From Flavobacteriaceae bacterium (lineage in GTDB: Bacteria > Bacteroidota > Bacteroidia > Flavobacteriales > Flavobacteriaceae), in assembly GCA_018657955.1 (NCBI GenBank), contig JABHWD010000018.1:62001-126000 (forward strand): 64,000 nucleotides of DNA. Direction: 5' to 3'. Under the pieces are notes generated by a model. The model worked only from the letters and a program-made list of their open reading frames with translations. It did no database searches and was not told where the DNA came from. The translations under genes were made by a program, and so were the position numbers. Below are positions 54,572-64,000 of the stretch, in pieces (position 1 is the stretch's first letter; every line of letters starts with the position of its first letter).

Positions 54572-55837
54572 ATCAAAACCAATATCTTTTCTGTAATACA
54601 TGTTTTTAAAATATATTTTTGATATGTTTTTGTAAGATATTGATAGCGCATCTTTATAGTTTTTAGATAAAGAAGTAACGGCTAAAACTCTTCCTCCTGA
54701 AGTGACTACTTTCCTGTTTTTTGTAATTGCTCCTGCATGAAAGATTATAGAACTATCAATCTTCCCTAGTCCAATAATTTCATGTCCTTTTTCATAATTT
54801 TCTGGATAGCCTCCTGAGACCAATACAATTGTAACGGCTGTCTTATTGTCAATTAACAGATGTTGGTCTAATAAAGTTTTATTGTGCAGAGACATAAATA
54901 CTTCTAGTATATCATTTTGGATTCTAGGAAAAACGACCTCTGTTTCTGGATCTCCCATTCTAACATTATATTCAATTACAAAAGGCTCATTTTTAACTTT
55001 AATTAGCCCTATAAAAATAAATCCTTGATATGGAATTTGATCTTTTTTCAATCCTTCAATAGTTGGCTTAATAATTTTTGTTTCTACTTTTTCCATAAAA
55101 ATTTTATCTACAAAAGGAGGGGGCGATATTGCTCCCATTCCTCCTGTATTTAGCCCCTTATCGCCTTCTCCTATTCTCTTATAATCCTTGGCTGTTGGCA
55201 GAATTTTATAACTATCTCCGTCCGTTATAACAAAACAACTAAGCTCAATCCCTTTTAAGAACTGCTCTACAACTACTTGATTGCTTGCCTCTCCAAATTT
55301 TTGCTCACACAGCATTTTGTATAATTCATTTTTAGCCTCTTTTAAATCATTGATTATTAAAACGCCCTTACCCGCCGCAAGCCCGTCAGCTTTTAGCACA
55401 TAAGGAGGGGGCAATGACTCTAAAAAATTATTAGCTTCGTCTATTTGGTTCTTGTTAAATGTTTTATGAATTGCTGTTGGAATGCTGTGACGGTTTAAAA
55501 ATTCCTTTGCAAAATTCTTGCTTCCTTCTAATTGGGCAGCCATAGACTGTGGCCCAATTACTATGACATGCTTTAATTCTGAGTCCCCTAAAAAATAATC
55601 ATGAATTCCATTGACCAAAGGATCTTCTGGTCCAACAACCACCATATTAATCCTATTTTGCAGTACAGCGTTTTTTATGGCCGGGAAGTCATTATAATCT
55701 ATATTTAAATTTTTTGCTGTTTTTTCTGTTCCAGAGTTCCCTGGAGCAACAAAAAGATTGTTACACAGCTTGCTTGATTTTATCTTCTCAGCAAAAGCAT
55801 GCTCTCTTCCTCCAGATCCTAAAATGAGTATGTTCAT
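54566..55837 (-). CDS. purD: phosphoribosylamine-glycine ligase
   Basis: 423 residues. N-terminal LGSGGREHA, the ATP-grasp LKADGLAAGKGVLI and IEYNVRMGDPETEVVFPR motifs are all intact. Second step of purine synthesis. Confidence 0.97.
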   Translation of the reverse strand: MNILILGSGGREHAFAEKIKSSKLCNNLFVAPGNSGTEKTAKNLNIDYNDFPAIKNAVLQNRINMVVVGPEDPLVNGIHDYFLGDSELKHVIVIGPQSMAAQLEGSKNFAKEFLNRHSIPTAIHKTFNKNQIDEANNFLESLPPPYVLKADGLAAGKGVLIINDLKEAKNELYKMLCEQKFGEASNQVVVEQFLKGIELSCFVITDGDSYKILPTAKDYKRIGEGDKGLNTGGMGAISPPPFVDKIFMEKVETKIIKPTIEGLKKDQIPYQGFIFIGLIKVKNEPFVIEYNVRMGDPETEVVFPRIQNDILEVFMSLHNKTLLDQHLLIDNKTAVTIVLVSGGYPENYEKGHEIIGLGKIDSSIIFHAGAITKNRKVVTSGGRVLAVTSLSKNYKDALSISYKNISKIYFKNMYYRKDIGFDL

Positions 55838-55915
55838 TGGTTGTCTTATGTCTTAGTAAAAATACTAGATGTCTGAAAATAAAAAAACTTATCTTATGAC
55901 AAAAATCAAAAATAT

Positions 55916-57268
55916 TTAATAAGCTTTTTTCTCCCCTTTAAACGAATTGAATAGTGTTAATATTATTATTTTAAGATCTAGTAATAATGACCAGTTTTCA
56001 ATATAATTAATATCAAATTTAATCCTATTAACAATATCTAAATTTGTTTCAATTTCTCCTCTATATCCATTTATCTGAGCAAGCCCTGTTATCCCAGGCT
56101 TAATAAAATGCCTTACCATAAACTTGTCAATTGTTTTAAGGTATTTCTCATTCTCTTTTATCATGTGTGGTCTAGGGCCAACAACTGACATGCTCCCGGC
56201 TAATACATTAAAAAATTGCGGGAATTCATCAATGCTTGTTTTTCTTAAAAACGCCCCTACCTTCGTTAATCTTTTATCATTTCTGGTTGCCTGCACAGAG
56301 TCTGCTTCAGAATTAATTTTCATTGATCTGAATTTATAGCAGTAAAACCGTTTGAAATTATATCCATTTCTTTCTTGTTTAAAAAAAACAGGCCCATTAG
56401 ATTCTGCTTTTATGATTATTGCAAGCAAAGGTGTTAACCATGATAATACACAACAAACAACAAACAAAGAAAACAAAATATCGAAACCTCTCTTAACGTA
56501 TTTATTGAAAGGATCCTCTAGCAAAATATTTCTTAAAGACAGGATTGGCACATAATCATATGTTTCGTGTTTTAGTTTTTTTGAATATAAATTTTCAAAG
56601 CTTGGAACAAACTTGATTGTTTTCAGGTTATTTTCGGAAAAATCTACAATTTTTTTTATTTGAGATTGACTTAAAGAGGGCAATGAACAGTAGATTTCGT
56701 CTATCTTTTCTTCAAGAATAAACTTAAAATATTTGCTTAAATCTTCATTTTTAGTTGGTGTTATTGTTTTTATATGTCTGTATCCTGTTGTTGTTTTTTG
56801 ATGAAAAAACTTCTCTAAGCCATGACTTTCTTCCCCATTTCCTATTATAATCGTTCTCCTATAATTTCCTCCAAAATCTGCTCTAAATTTTAGCATAAAA
56901 TAATAGAGGGAAAACTTTATCAGCCCTATTATTAATGCACTATACGCTATAAATAGTAGTATTTGATTGGGGGCAATATTTAAAAAAGGGAAAATCCCAG
57001 AAATAGAAAACATTACGAGTAAAAATAAAATGAACTGAACAAGCAGAAGGTTTAATATTTTTATTTCAGGAGTATATCTATATATATTATAAAATCTAGA
57101 AAATATTGAGATTATAATCCATGTGATAGAAATTAAAACACACAGCCATTCAATCGAGATGTTGTGAAAGAGGTTGTTTATTACAAGGAAGTTAATTACG
57201 GCTAGATCTATTAGATAAGTTATTGGCTTAATATATCTTGAGAATCTTCCTTGTTTTTTTCTTGCCAT
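55916..57268 (-). CDS. undecaprenyl-phosphate sugar phosphotransferase (WcaJ-like)
   Basis: 450 residues. Four or five N-terminal membrane helices, a Rossmann-like CoA-binding-type region (about 135-240), then the bacterial sugar transferase domain with FKQERNGYNFKRFYCYKFRSM, KTSIDEFPQFFNVLAGSMSVVG and GPRPH in order. It starts repeat-unit assembly by moving a sugar-1-phosphate to undecaprenyl phosphate. Start overlaps the GT4 gene by 49 bases. Confidence 0.93.
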   Translation of the reverse strand: MARKKQGRFSRYIKPITYLIDLAVINFLVINNLFHNISIEWLCVLISITWIIISIFSRFYNIYRYTPEIKILNLLLVQFILFLLVMFSISGIFPFLNIAPNQILLFIAYSALIIGLIKFSLYYFMLKFRADFGGNYRRTIIIGNGEESHGLEKFFHQKTTTGYRHIKTITPTKNEDLSKYFKFILEEKIDEIYCSLPSLSQSQIKKIVDFSENNLKTIKFVPSFENLYSKKLKHETYDYVPILSLRNILLEDPFNKYVKRGFDILFSLFVVCCVLSWLTPLLAIIIKAESNGPVFFKQERNGYNFKRFYCYKFRSMKINSEADSVQATRNDKRLTKVGAFLRKTSIDEFPQFFNVLAGSMSVVGPRPHMIKENEKYLKTIDKFMVRHFIKPGITGLAQINGYRGEIETNLDIVNRIKFDINYIENWSLLLDLKIIILTLFNSFKGEKKAY

Positions 57269-58350
57269 TCTTTTGTTTTGTTAAGAATATGTCTTTTAAA
57301 ATTTCGCTCAAAATTTTCTGCACTGAAGCGTTCCGAATTTTTTCTTATTTGAGAATAATCAAATTTTGTTTGATTAAAACGCTTTATTGCTGCTAAAATT
57401 GCCTCAGGAGTTTGGTCATTAAACAAAATTCCTGTTTTTTCATTAATTACGGTTTCCAAAGCACCTCCGTCTCCATATGCAATTACAGGTGTTCCACAGG
57501 CCTGTGCTTCAACTGGAGCAATACCAAAGTCCTCTATTCCTGCATGTAAAAATGCTTTCGCCCTGCTAACAATAGAGTATACTTTGTGAGGCTTGGAATA
57601 TTCAACAAATTCGATGTTATTGTTTGCACGCTTCATTAATCTTTTTTTCTGACTACCCGATCCAATAATAATTAGTTTGTCGTTTATTTGATTGAAGGCG
57701 CTTACCAGTAAATCAACTCTTTTATATGGCTCTAGTCTTCCTGCTGTTACATAATACTCTTCCTTTTTATTATTTAAAACAAACTTCTTGGTGTCTACGG
57801 GCGGGTATATTACAAAGGCATCCCTCTTGTATTTCTTTTTTATCCATTTTTGGACAAATTTTGAATTTGCTATAATATAGTCGGGGTTTTTAGCTTGTTG
57901 AATATCAAGTCTTCTTAAGGCAAATAAAATCGGGGACAAAACTATTCTTGCAAGGGCATTAAAATATATGCCTTTATTGTCCCAAAGATATCTTTGGTTT
58001 CTGGCCTGATAATAACAAATATGTATTTGATTTTTCCCTGTTTTTTTTATTCCTTTTGCAACTGAAAAAGAAGAAGAAACAATAAGCCTGGTATCCTTAT
58101 CAACCTTAAGTCTTTTAATAAAATATGGAAATAAGAAAAACAAAAGCCTAAAATTTTTCCCAAGAGCCTTTAGGCCTGTTTGAATTATCGGTATATTATG
58201 ATAAGACAGCACCTTTGAGACATCCTGGGGGGGCATAATGCTAATAAGAGTATAGCACTTATTAAAGTTTAAAACTCTGGTAATAGAAGCAATCACTCTT
58301 TCTGCACCGCCATACTTGTCTAGCCAATCTATTATTAAAGCGTTCTTCAT
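57220..58350 (-). CDS. glycosyltransferase family 4
   Basis: 376 residues. N-terminal DWLDKYGGAERVI, the phosphate-binding GRLEPYKRVDLLV and the E-x7-E type EDFGIAPVEAQACGTPVIAYGDGGALE are GT4/GT1 signatures. Cytoplasmic or membrane-associated transferase for repeat-unit sugars. Confidence 0.93.
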   Translation of the reverse strand: MKNALIIDWLDKYGGAERVIASITRVLNFNKCYTLISIMPPQDVSKVLSYHNIPIIQTGLKALGKNFRLLFFLFPYFIKRLKVDKDTRLIVSSSFSVAKGIKKTGKNQIHICYYQARNQRYLWDNKGIYFNALARIVLSPILFALRRLDIQQAKNPDYIIANSKFVQKWIKKKYKRDAFVIYPPVDTKKFVLNNKKEEYYVTAGRLEPYKRVDLLVSAFNQINDKLIIIGSGSQKKRLMKRANNNIEFVEYSKPHKVYSIVSRAKAFLHAGIEDFGIAPVEAQACGTPVIAYGDGGALETVINEKTGILFNDQTPEAILAAIKRFNQTKFDYSQIRKNSERFSAENFERNFKRHILNKTKEWQEKNKEDSQDILSQ

Positions 58351-59555
58351 TTTTCAGGATGTTTTATAAATATTTTTTCTAGTATACAGCAGCTAATTAG
58401 TGCGATAATAAAAACCCCGAATGTCCTGTGGAAAGTATTTTCGAACAGCATAAAAATTGTTAATGTGAAAAACAAGTTTAAGCTATAAATTGAATGTTTC
58501 GCATTAAAAAACAAAAACGATAAAAACACTAAAAATAGCGCTAAGCCAAAGACGCCATAGCTTACAAGAAAATCAAGATATTGGTTGTGTGTATTAAAAT
58601 CTCTGCTTAAAAACCAGTTTCTTTTATTTACAGTTTGAATTTCTTGATATTTCCTTCTTAAAAGCTGCTGTGTTTCTCCAAACCCTACTCCAAAAGCTTT
58701 ATGGGGGGTTTCATTAAATATGGCAAAAGAATATTTCCAAATTAAATATCGCGGTTCATGTACCTTGATTTTTTCTACATAACTTTCTCTATATTCATCT
58801 GCTTTATACAGAACTCTTTGAGACAAATTGTTGTTCCCTAAAAATCCGCCAATACCTAAAGCTATAATTACCAGTAAGACGCCTATCCTGGCTTTTGATT
58901 TCAATTTATACACCGTAATGCTTATTAAAACCATTAAAGATAACATTATCGCTGTCCTTGAGGCAATGAAAAATATGGTTGATAATAAAAAAATTGTTAA
59001 GCAAAAATAAATAGTTTTACTTTTTTTGTTTTCTAAAGAAAAATAGCCCTCTGCGCAAAATATAAGTGCAATAACACTAAAAAATCCTAAATATAATCTT
59101 TGAGTCATCATCAATTCTTCAACAATTTCTCCAGTGTAAAAAGCTGTGCTGCCTGTCGTAACCACGTAAATTATAATCCTTGCTAAAGAGATAGCAGAAC
59201 TTAACACAGTTCCCGCTATAAATGAATTCTTTAATAATTGGGGGCTTTTGATTATAGAAAACAAAATTATCAAAAGTACAGTTTGTCCAATTTTTCTTAA
59301 TTCTGCAAAATCGTTAATAAAATGATTGCCAAACAAGGACTGTAAAGCAATTATTGCAAAAAATATTATAAATGCTGTGATAGTCCTATTAAAAAAAATT
59401 GTATTTGCTTGGGGTTTCTCTACGATAAAAAGAGCTATTACCACAAGACAGCCCATAACAATACTCGATAGCGCGTGTGAGACAGGAATGAAAGGTATGT
59501 AAAAGCATAAAAGCATGCATAGCCACAAATAAGATTTGTTTAAAATGTCTCTCAT
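58347..59555 (-). CDS. O-antigen ligase/polymerase family membrane protein (first)
   Basis: 402 residues, about eleven membrane helices and a large periplasmic loop (about 245-330) with the FGVGFGETQQLL and FNTHNQYLDFLVSYG stretches of the Wzy/WaaL family. It overlaps the GT4 gene start as ATGA-like 4 bases. One of two such proteins in the cluster. Confidence 0.85.
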   Translation of the reverse strand: MRDILNKSYLWLCMLLCFYIPFIPVSHALSSIVMGCLVVIALFIVEKPQANTIFFNRTITAFIIFFAIIALQSLFGNHFINDFAELRKIGQTVLLIILFSIIKSPQLLKNSFIAGTVLSSAISLARIIIYVVTTGSTAFYTGEIVEELMMTQRLYLGFFSVIALIFCAEGYFSLENKKSKTIYFCLTIFLLSTIFFIASRTAIMLSLMVLISITVYKLKSKARIGVLLVIIALGIGGFLGNNNLSQRVLYKADEYRESYVEKIKVHEPRYLIWKYSFAIFNETPHKAFGVGFGETQQLLRRKYQEIQTVNKRNWFLSRDFNTHNQYLDFLVSYGVFGLALFLVFLSFLFFNAKHSIYSLNLFFTLTIFMLFENTFHRTFGVFIIALISCCILEKIFIKHPEK

Positions 59556-59564
59556 GTTTCGTGT

Positions 59565-60356
59565 TTATGAAATTTTTGTTTTTATAAAGTTTGTTGCCTG
59601 TCTTGAAAATAAAAGAAGTATTAAACTTCTGAGTATTCCGTAAATTGGATAAAATCCAAAATAAAAGTTTTTTATCATTATTTTAATTCTATTCTTAACT
59701 TGTTGTTTTCTGTGTTTTGATGATATTGAGTTTTTGTCAACTGAATAATCCATTAATATTTCTGGATAATTTTCTGCTTTAAATTTGTTGATTACATCGA
59801 AAAAAAAAGCATAATCCTCGGCTGCAAAATAATTTAATGGATAGCCTTTGATCACTTTTAAAATTTCTGAAGAGAACATTACTGATGGGTGAACAAAAGC
59901 AGAGTTTAAGCACATCGCTCTTTTTATTTGATTATACCCTACAGGGTGTTTTAAGCTAAAAAGCTCTGCCCCCTTTGAATCAACGACCCTTACCCAAGTT
60001 CCGAGTAATTTGATATCGCTATGTTTTTCAAGATATCTGTATTGCTTGTTGTATTTATTCGCGTAGCAAATATCCCCTGCGTCCAGTCTAGCAATATATT
60101 TATATTCATTTTTTCTTGCAAAGTCAATCCCAACATTTAAAGCCTGTGCTATTCCTTTATTTGGTTGTTGTTTTTTGTAATAAATTCTGCCCAATTTATA
60201 ATCTTTTCTAAGTTTTGTTATATTGATCTCTTGTTGGCTTCCATCATCAATAATAACTATGTCCATTTTTATTTCTTCTTTAATTGATGCAACAGACTTA
60301 CATAGCCCTTTCGGATTATTATAATGAGGTATTATTATTATTATCTCCTTATGCAT
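59565..60356 (-). CDS. glycosyltransferase family 2
   Basis: 263 residues. N-terminal IIPHYNNPKGLCKSVASI, the DXD-like VIIDDGS and ARLDAGD motifs of GT-A fold enzymes, and a C-terminal hydrophobic segment near residue 235-250. Confidence 0.92.
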   Translation of the reverse strand: MHKEIIIIIPHYNNPKGLCKSVASIKEEIKMDIVIIDDGSQQEINITKLRKDYKLGRIYYKKQQPNKGIAQALNVGIDFARKNEYKYIARLDAGDICYANKYNKQYRYLEKHSDIKLLGTWVRVVDSKGAELFSLKHPVGYNQIKRAMCLNSAFVHPSVMFSSEILKVIKGYPLNYFAAEDYAFFFDVINKFKAENYPEILMDYSVDKNSISSKHRKQQVKNRIKIMIKNFYFGFYPIYGILRSLILLLFSRQATNFIKTKIS

Positions 60357-61716
60357 TTTTTAGTTTTTTTGATTCTATAAGAAATATTAAAGCCAAGCAT
60401 AGCCAGAAAGCATAAATTCTAAACGAATCCATTTTTAGCCAGTTCATGATAAAACCTGTCATCGAAATTAATATTACTATTGAATAAAGATTGTGTTTGT
60501 TAAAGTTATTGTAACACCAAAGAAATACTTGAATTAAAAGACCACAAAATATTAAAAACCCAACTAATCCTGTTTCGCTTAAAAATCTTAAATAAATATT
60601 ATACCCAGGAGGAAAGCGTTCGTCATTTTGGTTTAAGTATCTTAATCGAAACTCCCAGTTGTTTTTTTTAGCCCAATTTGGATATTTTTTTCTTGATTCA
60701 AAGGCTTGAAGACCATAGCCTGTTCCTGAAAAAGGATTATCTAAAAACACTTTGTACATTGCTAGCTGTATTCCAAATCTTGATCTATTTGAGCTAGAAT
60801 GATCACTGTCGTCTAATTTAAAAGACTGAAGCTCGTTACTAACATACTCTGAAATCTGATTTGAAAATACTATTGAAATGACAGAAATTGTTAGAGCTAA
60901 TCCAAGCGTAATTTTTAAAAAAACTTTAGAATATTTTGTTTTTCTTGATAGTATGAGTAAAAAGGCGCATGATTGCACAATAACAATGAAAAAAGCAGCT
61001 CTAGAGCCAGAAATAAAAGCCAAAGCGACAATAGCTATTGCGGGTAAAAACCTCCAGTTTGTTTTGTCTGTTAAAATATAGCTAAACATCCATCCAGATA
61101 TTGACAGTAAATATGTTCCAAGGGCTGGCGGCTCAAAAGTAACCGAGGAAATTCTTCTTAATAAATTGTCTGTTTTGGCTTCAGTAAAAGGGAAATAATC
61201 AAACAGGTTTAATACGCTGACCTTTAGGGTCTGTATTTCAAATTTTACAATTAATACTTCAAAAAAAGCATAAATTATCACGATTATAAACGAGGCAAGA
61301 AAAACCTTTCTAATTGTAAAGAAAAGCTTATTAATGTTTCTTAAGGAAAAAGCGTTAAAGAAAATAATTGGCAGTATAATTGAACAAAGAACTAAGGCTC
61401 CGTACTGATTTATAAATCTCTCAGCTCCTGTTGTTTGTTTAAAAAAATAGTTTGTGACATTTGAGCTGTTTAGGAGTGTTGCAACAAGACACCAGATCAG
61501 TAGAAGTAATAAAAATTGAAATATTATGTTTTGACGTGGTATCTCTATTCTTTTTTTAAACAAAAGCAAAATGGCTGCTCCTAAAAAAAACAAAAAACAC
61601 GAATCCCTATAGAATTCGCCCAAAAACCCAAGCCCCTCCCATGAATTAAAAGGAATAAAAAATATCCCTGCCAAAATCATATAAAAGGCAATATTTACAA
61701 CGCTTGTTCTGTTCAT
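60349..61716 (-). CDS. O-antigen ligase/polymerase family membrane protein (second)
   Basis: 455 residues, about eleven membrane helices. The Wzy/WaaL loop includes NPFSGTGYGLQAFESR and PPGYNIYLRFLSETGLVG. It differs from the one at 58347-59555, so polymerase and ligase roles may be divided between them. Its 3' end overlaps the GT2 gene by 8 bases. Confidence 0.83.
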   Translation of the reverse strand: MNRTSVVNIAFYMILAGIFFIPFNSWEGLGFLGEFYRDSCFLFFLGAAILLLFKKRIEIPRQNIIFQFLLLLLIWCLVATLLNSSNVTNYFFKQTTGAERFINQYGALVLCSIILPIIFFNAFSLRNINKLFFTIRKVFLASFIIVIIYAFFEVLIVKFEIQTLKVSVLNLFDYFPFTEAKTDNLLRRISSVTFEPPALGTYLLSISGWMFSYILTDKTNWRFLPAIAIVALAFISGSRAAFFIVIVQSCAFLLILSRKTKYSKVFLKITLGLALTISVISIVFSNQISEYVSNELQSFKLDDSDHSSSNRSRFGIQLAMYKVFLDNPFSGTGYGLQAFESRKKYPNWAKKNNWEFRLRYLNQNDERFPPGYNIYLRFLSETGLVGFLIFCGLLIQVFLWCYNNFNKHNLYSIVILISMTGFIMNWLKMDSFRIYAFWLCLALIFLIESKKLKNA

Positions 61717-62627
61717 TTTAATTGTTGGTTGTAGTTAGTCCAGCGTGTTACGTCCACTCCAAGCTTCTTAATTAAATTAACATCATTTTTAAAAAACCTG
61801 ATTAGCTCTTTTTTTGTGCTTTCATTTATTTTTTCAGAAGGAATTTTGTGTTTTTCTGTAATCTTGTTTAGTATATCCTTCATCCAAGGGTAAGCCGGTA
61901 CAATTTTTTTGATAAAATTTTTAATTTTTGATGGTTTGAATATTATTCTTGTGGTGTGATTATCCTTATATGTTCCGCCTGGGTTATATTTTTTGTTTAA
62001 AGTGTTAGGGGAAAATCCCTCGTCTACCCCTAAAAATTTATATGTTTTCTTTATTGTTTTTTCTGGGCTTAACATTAGTTCTTCCTGAGTTAAGATTAAA
62101 ACTTTAGAAAAAACTTCTATAGCTTTATTTATTTTATTATAATATGTGGAGTTAAATTTATAATACCAAAAATCTGAGTATTTTAATTCCTTTCTTTTCT
62201 TTTCTAATTTTAAGGCCTCCTCAAAAAGTTCTTTTTCTCTGCCTTCTCTTACTAAGTGCAAATAGTTAGAATACGCTCTTTTTATCGGGTCTCTAATCAC
62301 CACTATAATTTTAGGATCAGATAGTTTTGTCTTTATTTCTTTGAAAAACTCTGGGTAGTTTATGTATGACGGGGAGGTCTCTCCTACGGTCTTGTGTTTC
62401 TTTCCGTTTACAAAAAATCTGTAATATTGATTTAAGCTTGTTACATGTGTCTCGGCCGCCAACTTGTCTCCTGCTCCTTCATTTTGATTCGATAAAATCC
62501 TATTAGTAAAAAAATGTAGTTCTTTTTGTTTTGCCATATATATTTCTGGATGCTCTGACAAATAGTAATGGAGCGATGTTGTTCCGCATTTTGGAAAGCC
62601 TGATATTATAAACTTTGGCAAAGTCAT
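61713..62627 (-). CDS. sulfotransferase
   Basis: 304 residues. The PAPS 5'-phosphosulfate loop is GFPKCGTTS at 10-18 and the 3'-phosphate motif is VVIRDPIKRAYSNYLH near residue 115. It likely sulfates a sugar or lipid of the exported polysaccharide, common in marine bacteria. Overlaps the Wzy-like gene by 4 bases. Confidence 0.92.
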   Translation of the reverse strand: MTLPKFIISGFPKCGTTSLHYYLSEHPEIYMAKQKELHFFTNRILSNQNEGAGDKLAAETHVTSLNQYYRFFVNGKKHKTVGETSPSYINYPEFFKEIKTKLSDPKIIVVIRDPIKRAYSNYLHLVREGREKELFEEALKLEKKRKELKYSDFWYYKFNSTYYNKINKAIEVFSKVLILTQEELMLSPEKTIKKTYKFLGVDEGFSPNTLNKKYNPGGTYKDNHTTRIIFKPSKIKNFIKKIVPAYPWMKDILNKITEKHKIPSEKINESTKKELIRFFKNDVNLIKKLGVDVTRWTNYNQQLK

Positions 62628-62630
62628 AAA

Positions 62631-63911
62631 TTATGATATAAATGTTTTGATTCTGTCTGTCCTATAAACAGTCGCAACAATTAGGCTATTCCAAAAAATC
62701 ATGCTAATTAGTGTTGCTGCTGCTGCTCCTTCTATTCCATAGATTGGGATTAATACTAAATTTAAAATTATATTAATAATGAGCCCTAATATTAATATGG
62801 TGTTTAGCTTTTTCTGCTTTCCCGTCATGTTGAGGTATACTGCTCCGGGGCCACACAAGGAACTGAAAAACTGAGCGCCCAGAAGAAGTAATAGTGCCTC
62901 TCTTGCTAAAACATAATTTTCACCAAAAAGGCCTAACATAAAGTTCGAAAAAACAAACAATATTATCAAAATTGGAATACTTATAATAAAAATAATTCTC
63001 GCTGAATCGTTAATGAGCTTATTTAGTTTTTCAAAATCATTAGTGCTATAAATTTCAGCTATTTTTGGAGCAATAACAATGTTAACTGACATAAGAGCTA
63101 GAGCTGTAACTGTTGCTAATTTTACTGCAACAGAGTAGTAGGCTATGCTTTCAAACCCTTCATAGGCGGTTAAAATTATTATATCAACACTCTGCATAAT
63201 AAAATATGCTATTGCGCTTAGAGCCATTGGGTATGAACGAACAAAAATTTGATGATAAGAAAAATTGTAATCATTGGTTCTGGGTAAATTTAATTTTTTA
63301 AATAGTAGGCCTACCTGAGCTAAAGTCATTAACGAAAGCAACAAAAAGCTAGCTAAAAAAGCTTCTATTAGCCACTGCTGATTTTGTGTATAGTATAAAA
63401 TAATTGAGAAGATAAAGATTGGTGTATATCTAAAAACATTTCTGTAAAGCTCTGAAGAAATTGTTTTGTTTAAAGCTCTTAGAGCGTCTATGTTTAGCAT
63501 TGTTATGGTATAAAAAAACAGGGCAGCTATTGATTTTAAAATCAAAGAATATGCCTCTTGTTTGTTAAAAAGCTCATTAACAAATTGTTCTGTAAGCGCT
63601 GTGTATCCTAAGGCAAGCAGCAAGCAGATTGCTGTGGTCATCGTTAGCATTTTAAGATATATTTTTTTAATAGACTGTAATGAGTTTTTTGAGTTTAAAA
63701 GTCCTGAATAATATATAATAGATTGGTTGGTTCCAACTAAAGATGCCCCGCTAAGGATCATTATTGTTGCTCTAACAAAATCATATTTTCCAACTAATTC
63801 TGCCGAATAATAATTTGTTAAAAACAGTGAGAATAAAAACAGCAAAATGACTCCTGATCCTCTTATAAAAAGAACCTTGATGCTTTTTTGAATTAATCCA
63901 TCCTTTGTCAT
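62631..63911 (-). CDS. Wzx-type oligosaccharide flippase
   Basis: 426 residues, about twelve to fourteen membrane helices, with the flippase pattern of charged residues in short loops. Moves lipid-linked repeat units outward. Distinct from the flippase at 41284-42756. Starts one base after the stop of the partial gene at the window edge. Confidence 0.88.
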   Translation of the reverse strand: MTKDGLIQKSIKVLFIRGSGVILLFLFSLFLTNYYSAELVGKYDFVRATIMILSGASLVGTNQSIIYYSGLLNSKNSLQSIKKIYLKMLTMTTAICLLLALGYTALTEQFVNELFNKQEAYSLILKSIAALFFYTITMLNIDALRALNKTISSELYRNVFRYTPIFIFSIILYYTQNQQWLIEAFLASFLLLSLMTLAQVGLLFKKLNLPRTNDYNFSYHQIFVRSYPMALSAIAYFIMQSVDIIILTAYEGFESIAYYSVAVKLATVTALALMSVNIVIAPKIAEIYSTNDFEKLNKLINDSARIIFIISIPILIILFVFSNFMLGLFGENYVLAREALLLLLGAQFFSSLCGPGAVYLNMTGKQKKLNTILILGLIINIILNLVLIPIYGIEGAAAATLISMIFWNSLIVATVYRTDRIKTFIS

Positions 63912-63912
63912 A

Positions 63913-64000
63913 TTATACGCCTCTATCTAATTTGTCTAAATACTTGTAAAGTTTTAGAGCAGCTGAGGCTATTATAAATATGAGCACTAATAAAATTGGG
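63913..64000 (-). CDS. C-terminal end of a membrane protein (cut by window)
   Basis: The last 28 codons before a TAA at 63913-63915 encode a hydrophobic segment (PILLVLIFIIASAALKL) and a charged tail ending YLDKLDRGV. A single helix followed by a short basic/acidic cytoplasmic tail would suit a Wzz-type chain-length regulator, expected in this cluster, but 28 residues cannot prove it. Confidence 0.5.
   Translation of the reverse strand, partial: PILLVLIFIIASAALKLYKYLDKLDRGV

Overview
The window looks like a chromosomal piece of a low-G+C (very AT-rich by eye) marine member of the Bacteroidota, most likely class Flavobacteriia. The lineage call rests on gldH and a sprE/porW-type gene, a type IX secretion C-terminal sorting domain on an M1 peptidase, several families that I know mainly from Flavobacteriia (DUF6168-, DUF6341-, DUF6427- and DUF4292-like), a bipartite F1Fo ATP synthase locus without atpD/atpC, and promoters with the Bacteroidota -7 element TAnnTTTG. 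I did not recognise the species.

Region 1-10450 is accessory. It holds mostly exported or membrane proteins of loosely related function: a penicillin-acylase-type lipoprotein, an MFS transporter, a SnoaL-like lipoprotein, a TPR lipoprotein, a DUF6265-type lipoprotein, an M28 peptidase, a secreted unknown and two small phage-like or unknown ORFs. It is stitched together by a repeated upstream module of up to 52 bp. Full or partial copies sit immediately 5' of at least six genes, always in the same orientation relative to the gene. Two neighbouring genes also share near-identical signal-peptide DNA. The block lies on the 3' side of a tRNA-Asn gene with its own terminator. This is the part of the window that best deserves a second look.

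Region 10609-38837 is core or housekeeping: a steroid-5-alpha-reductase-like membrane enzyme, rseP, M1 aminopeptidase, SCO protein, a feoA-feoB-small Cys-rich protein iron operon, ZIP transporter, TerB/DnaJ protein, bacilliredoxin, a TonB-plug/TPR protein, enoyl-CoA hydratase, an NtrY-like kinase, serine hydrolase, a fused double-ATPase ABC protein, acetoacetyl-CoA synthetase, PBP1A, gldH, ricT, trhO, recA, an acyltransferase, trpS, an HU-SPOR protein and a thioesterase.

Region 38841-51260 (all minus strand) is a long cell-envelope and energy cluster read as sprE/porW, bactofilin, atpZ-like, DUF6168-like, atpB-E-F-H-A-G, flippase, dut, DUF4292 lipoprotein, M23 peptidase. A textbook promoter (TTTG-N19-TACATTTG) sits just before atpB. 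Region 51393-55837 holds a ferredoxin, a GT9 glycosyltransferase, DUF4254, DUF6427-like, DUF6341-like and purD genes. Region 55916-64000 is an exopolysaccharide/O-antigen cluster on the minus strand: flippase, sulfotransferase, two Wzy/O-antigen-ligase-type proteins, GT2, GT4 and an undecaprenyl-phosphate sugar transferase. It starts with a gene cut off by the window edge.
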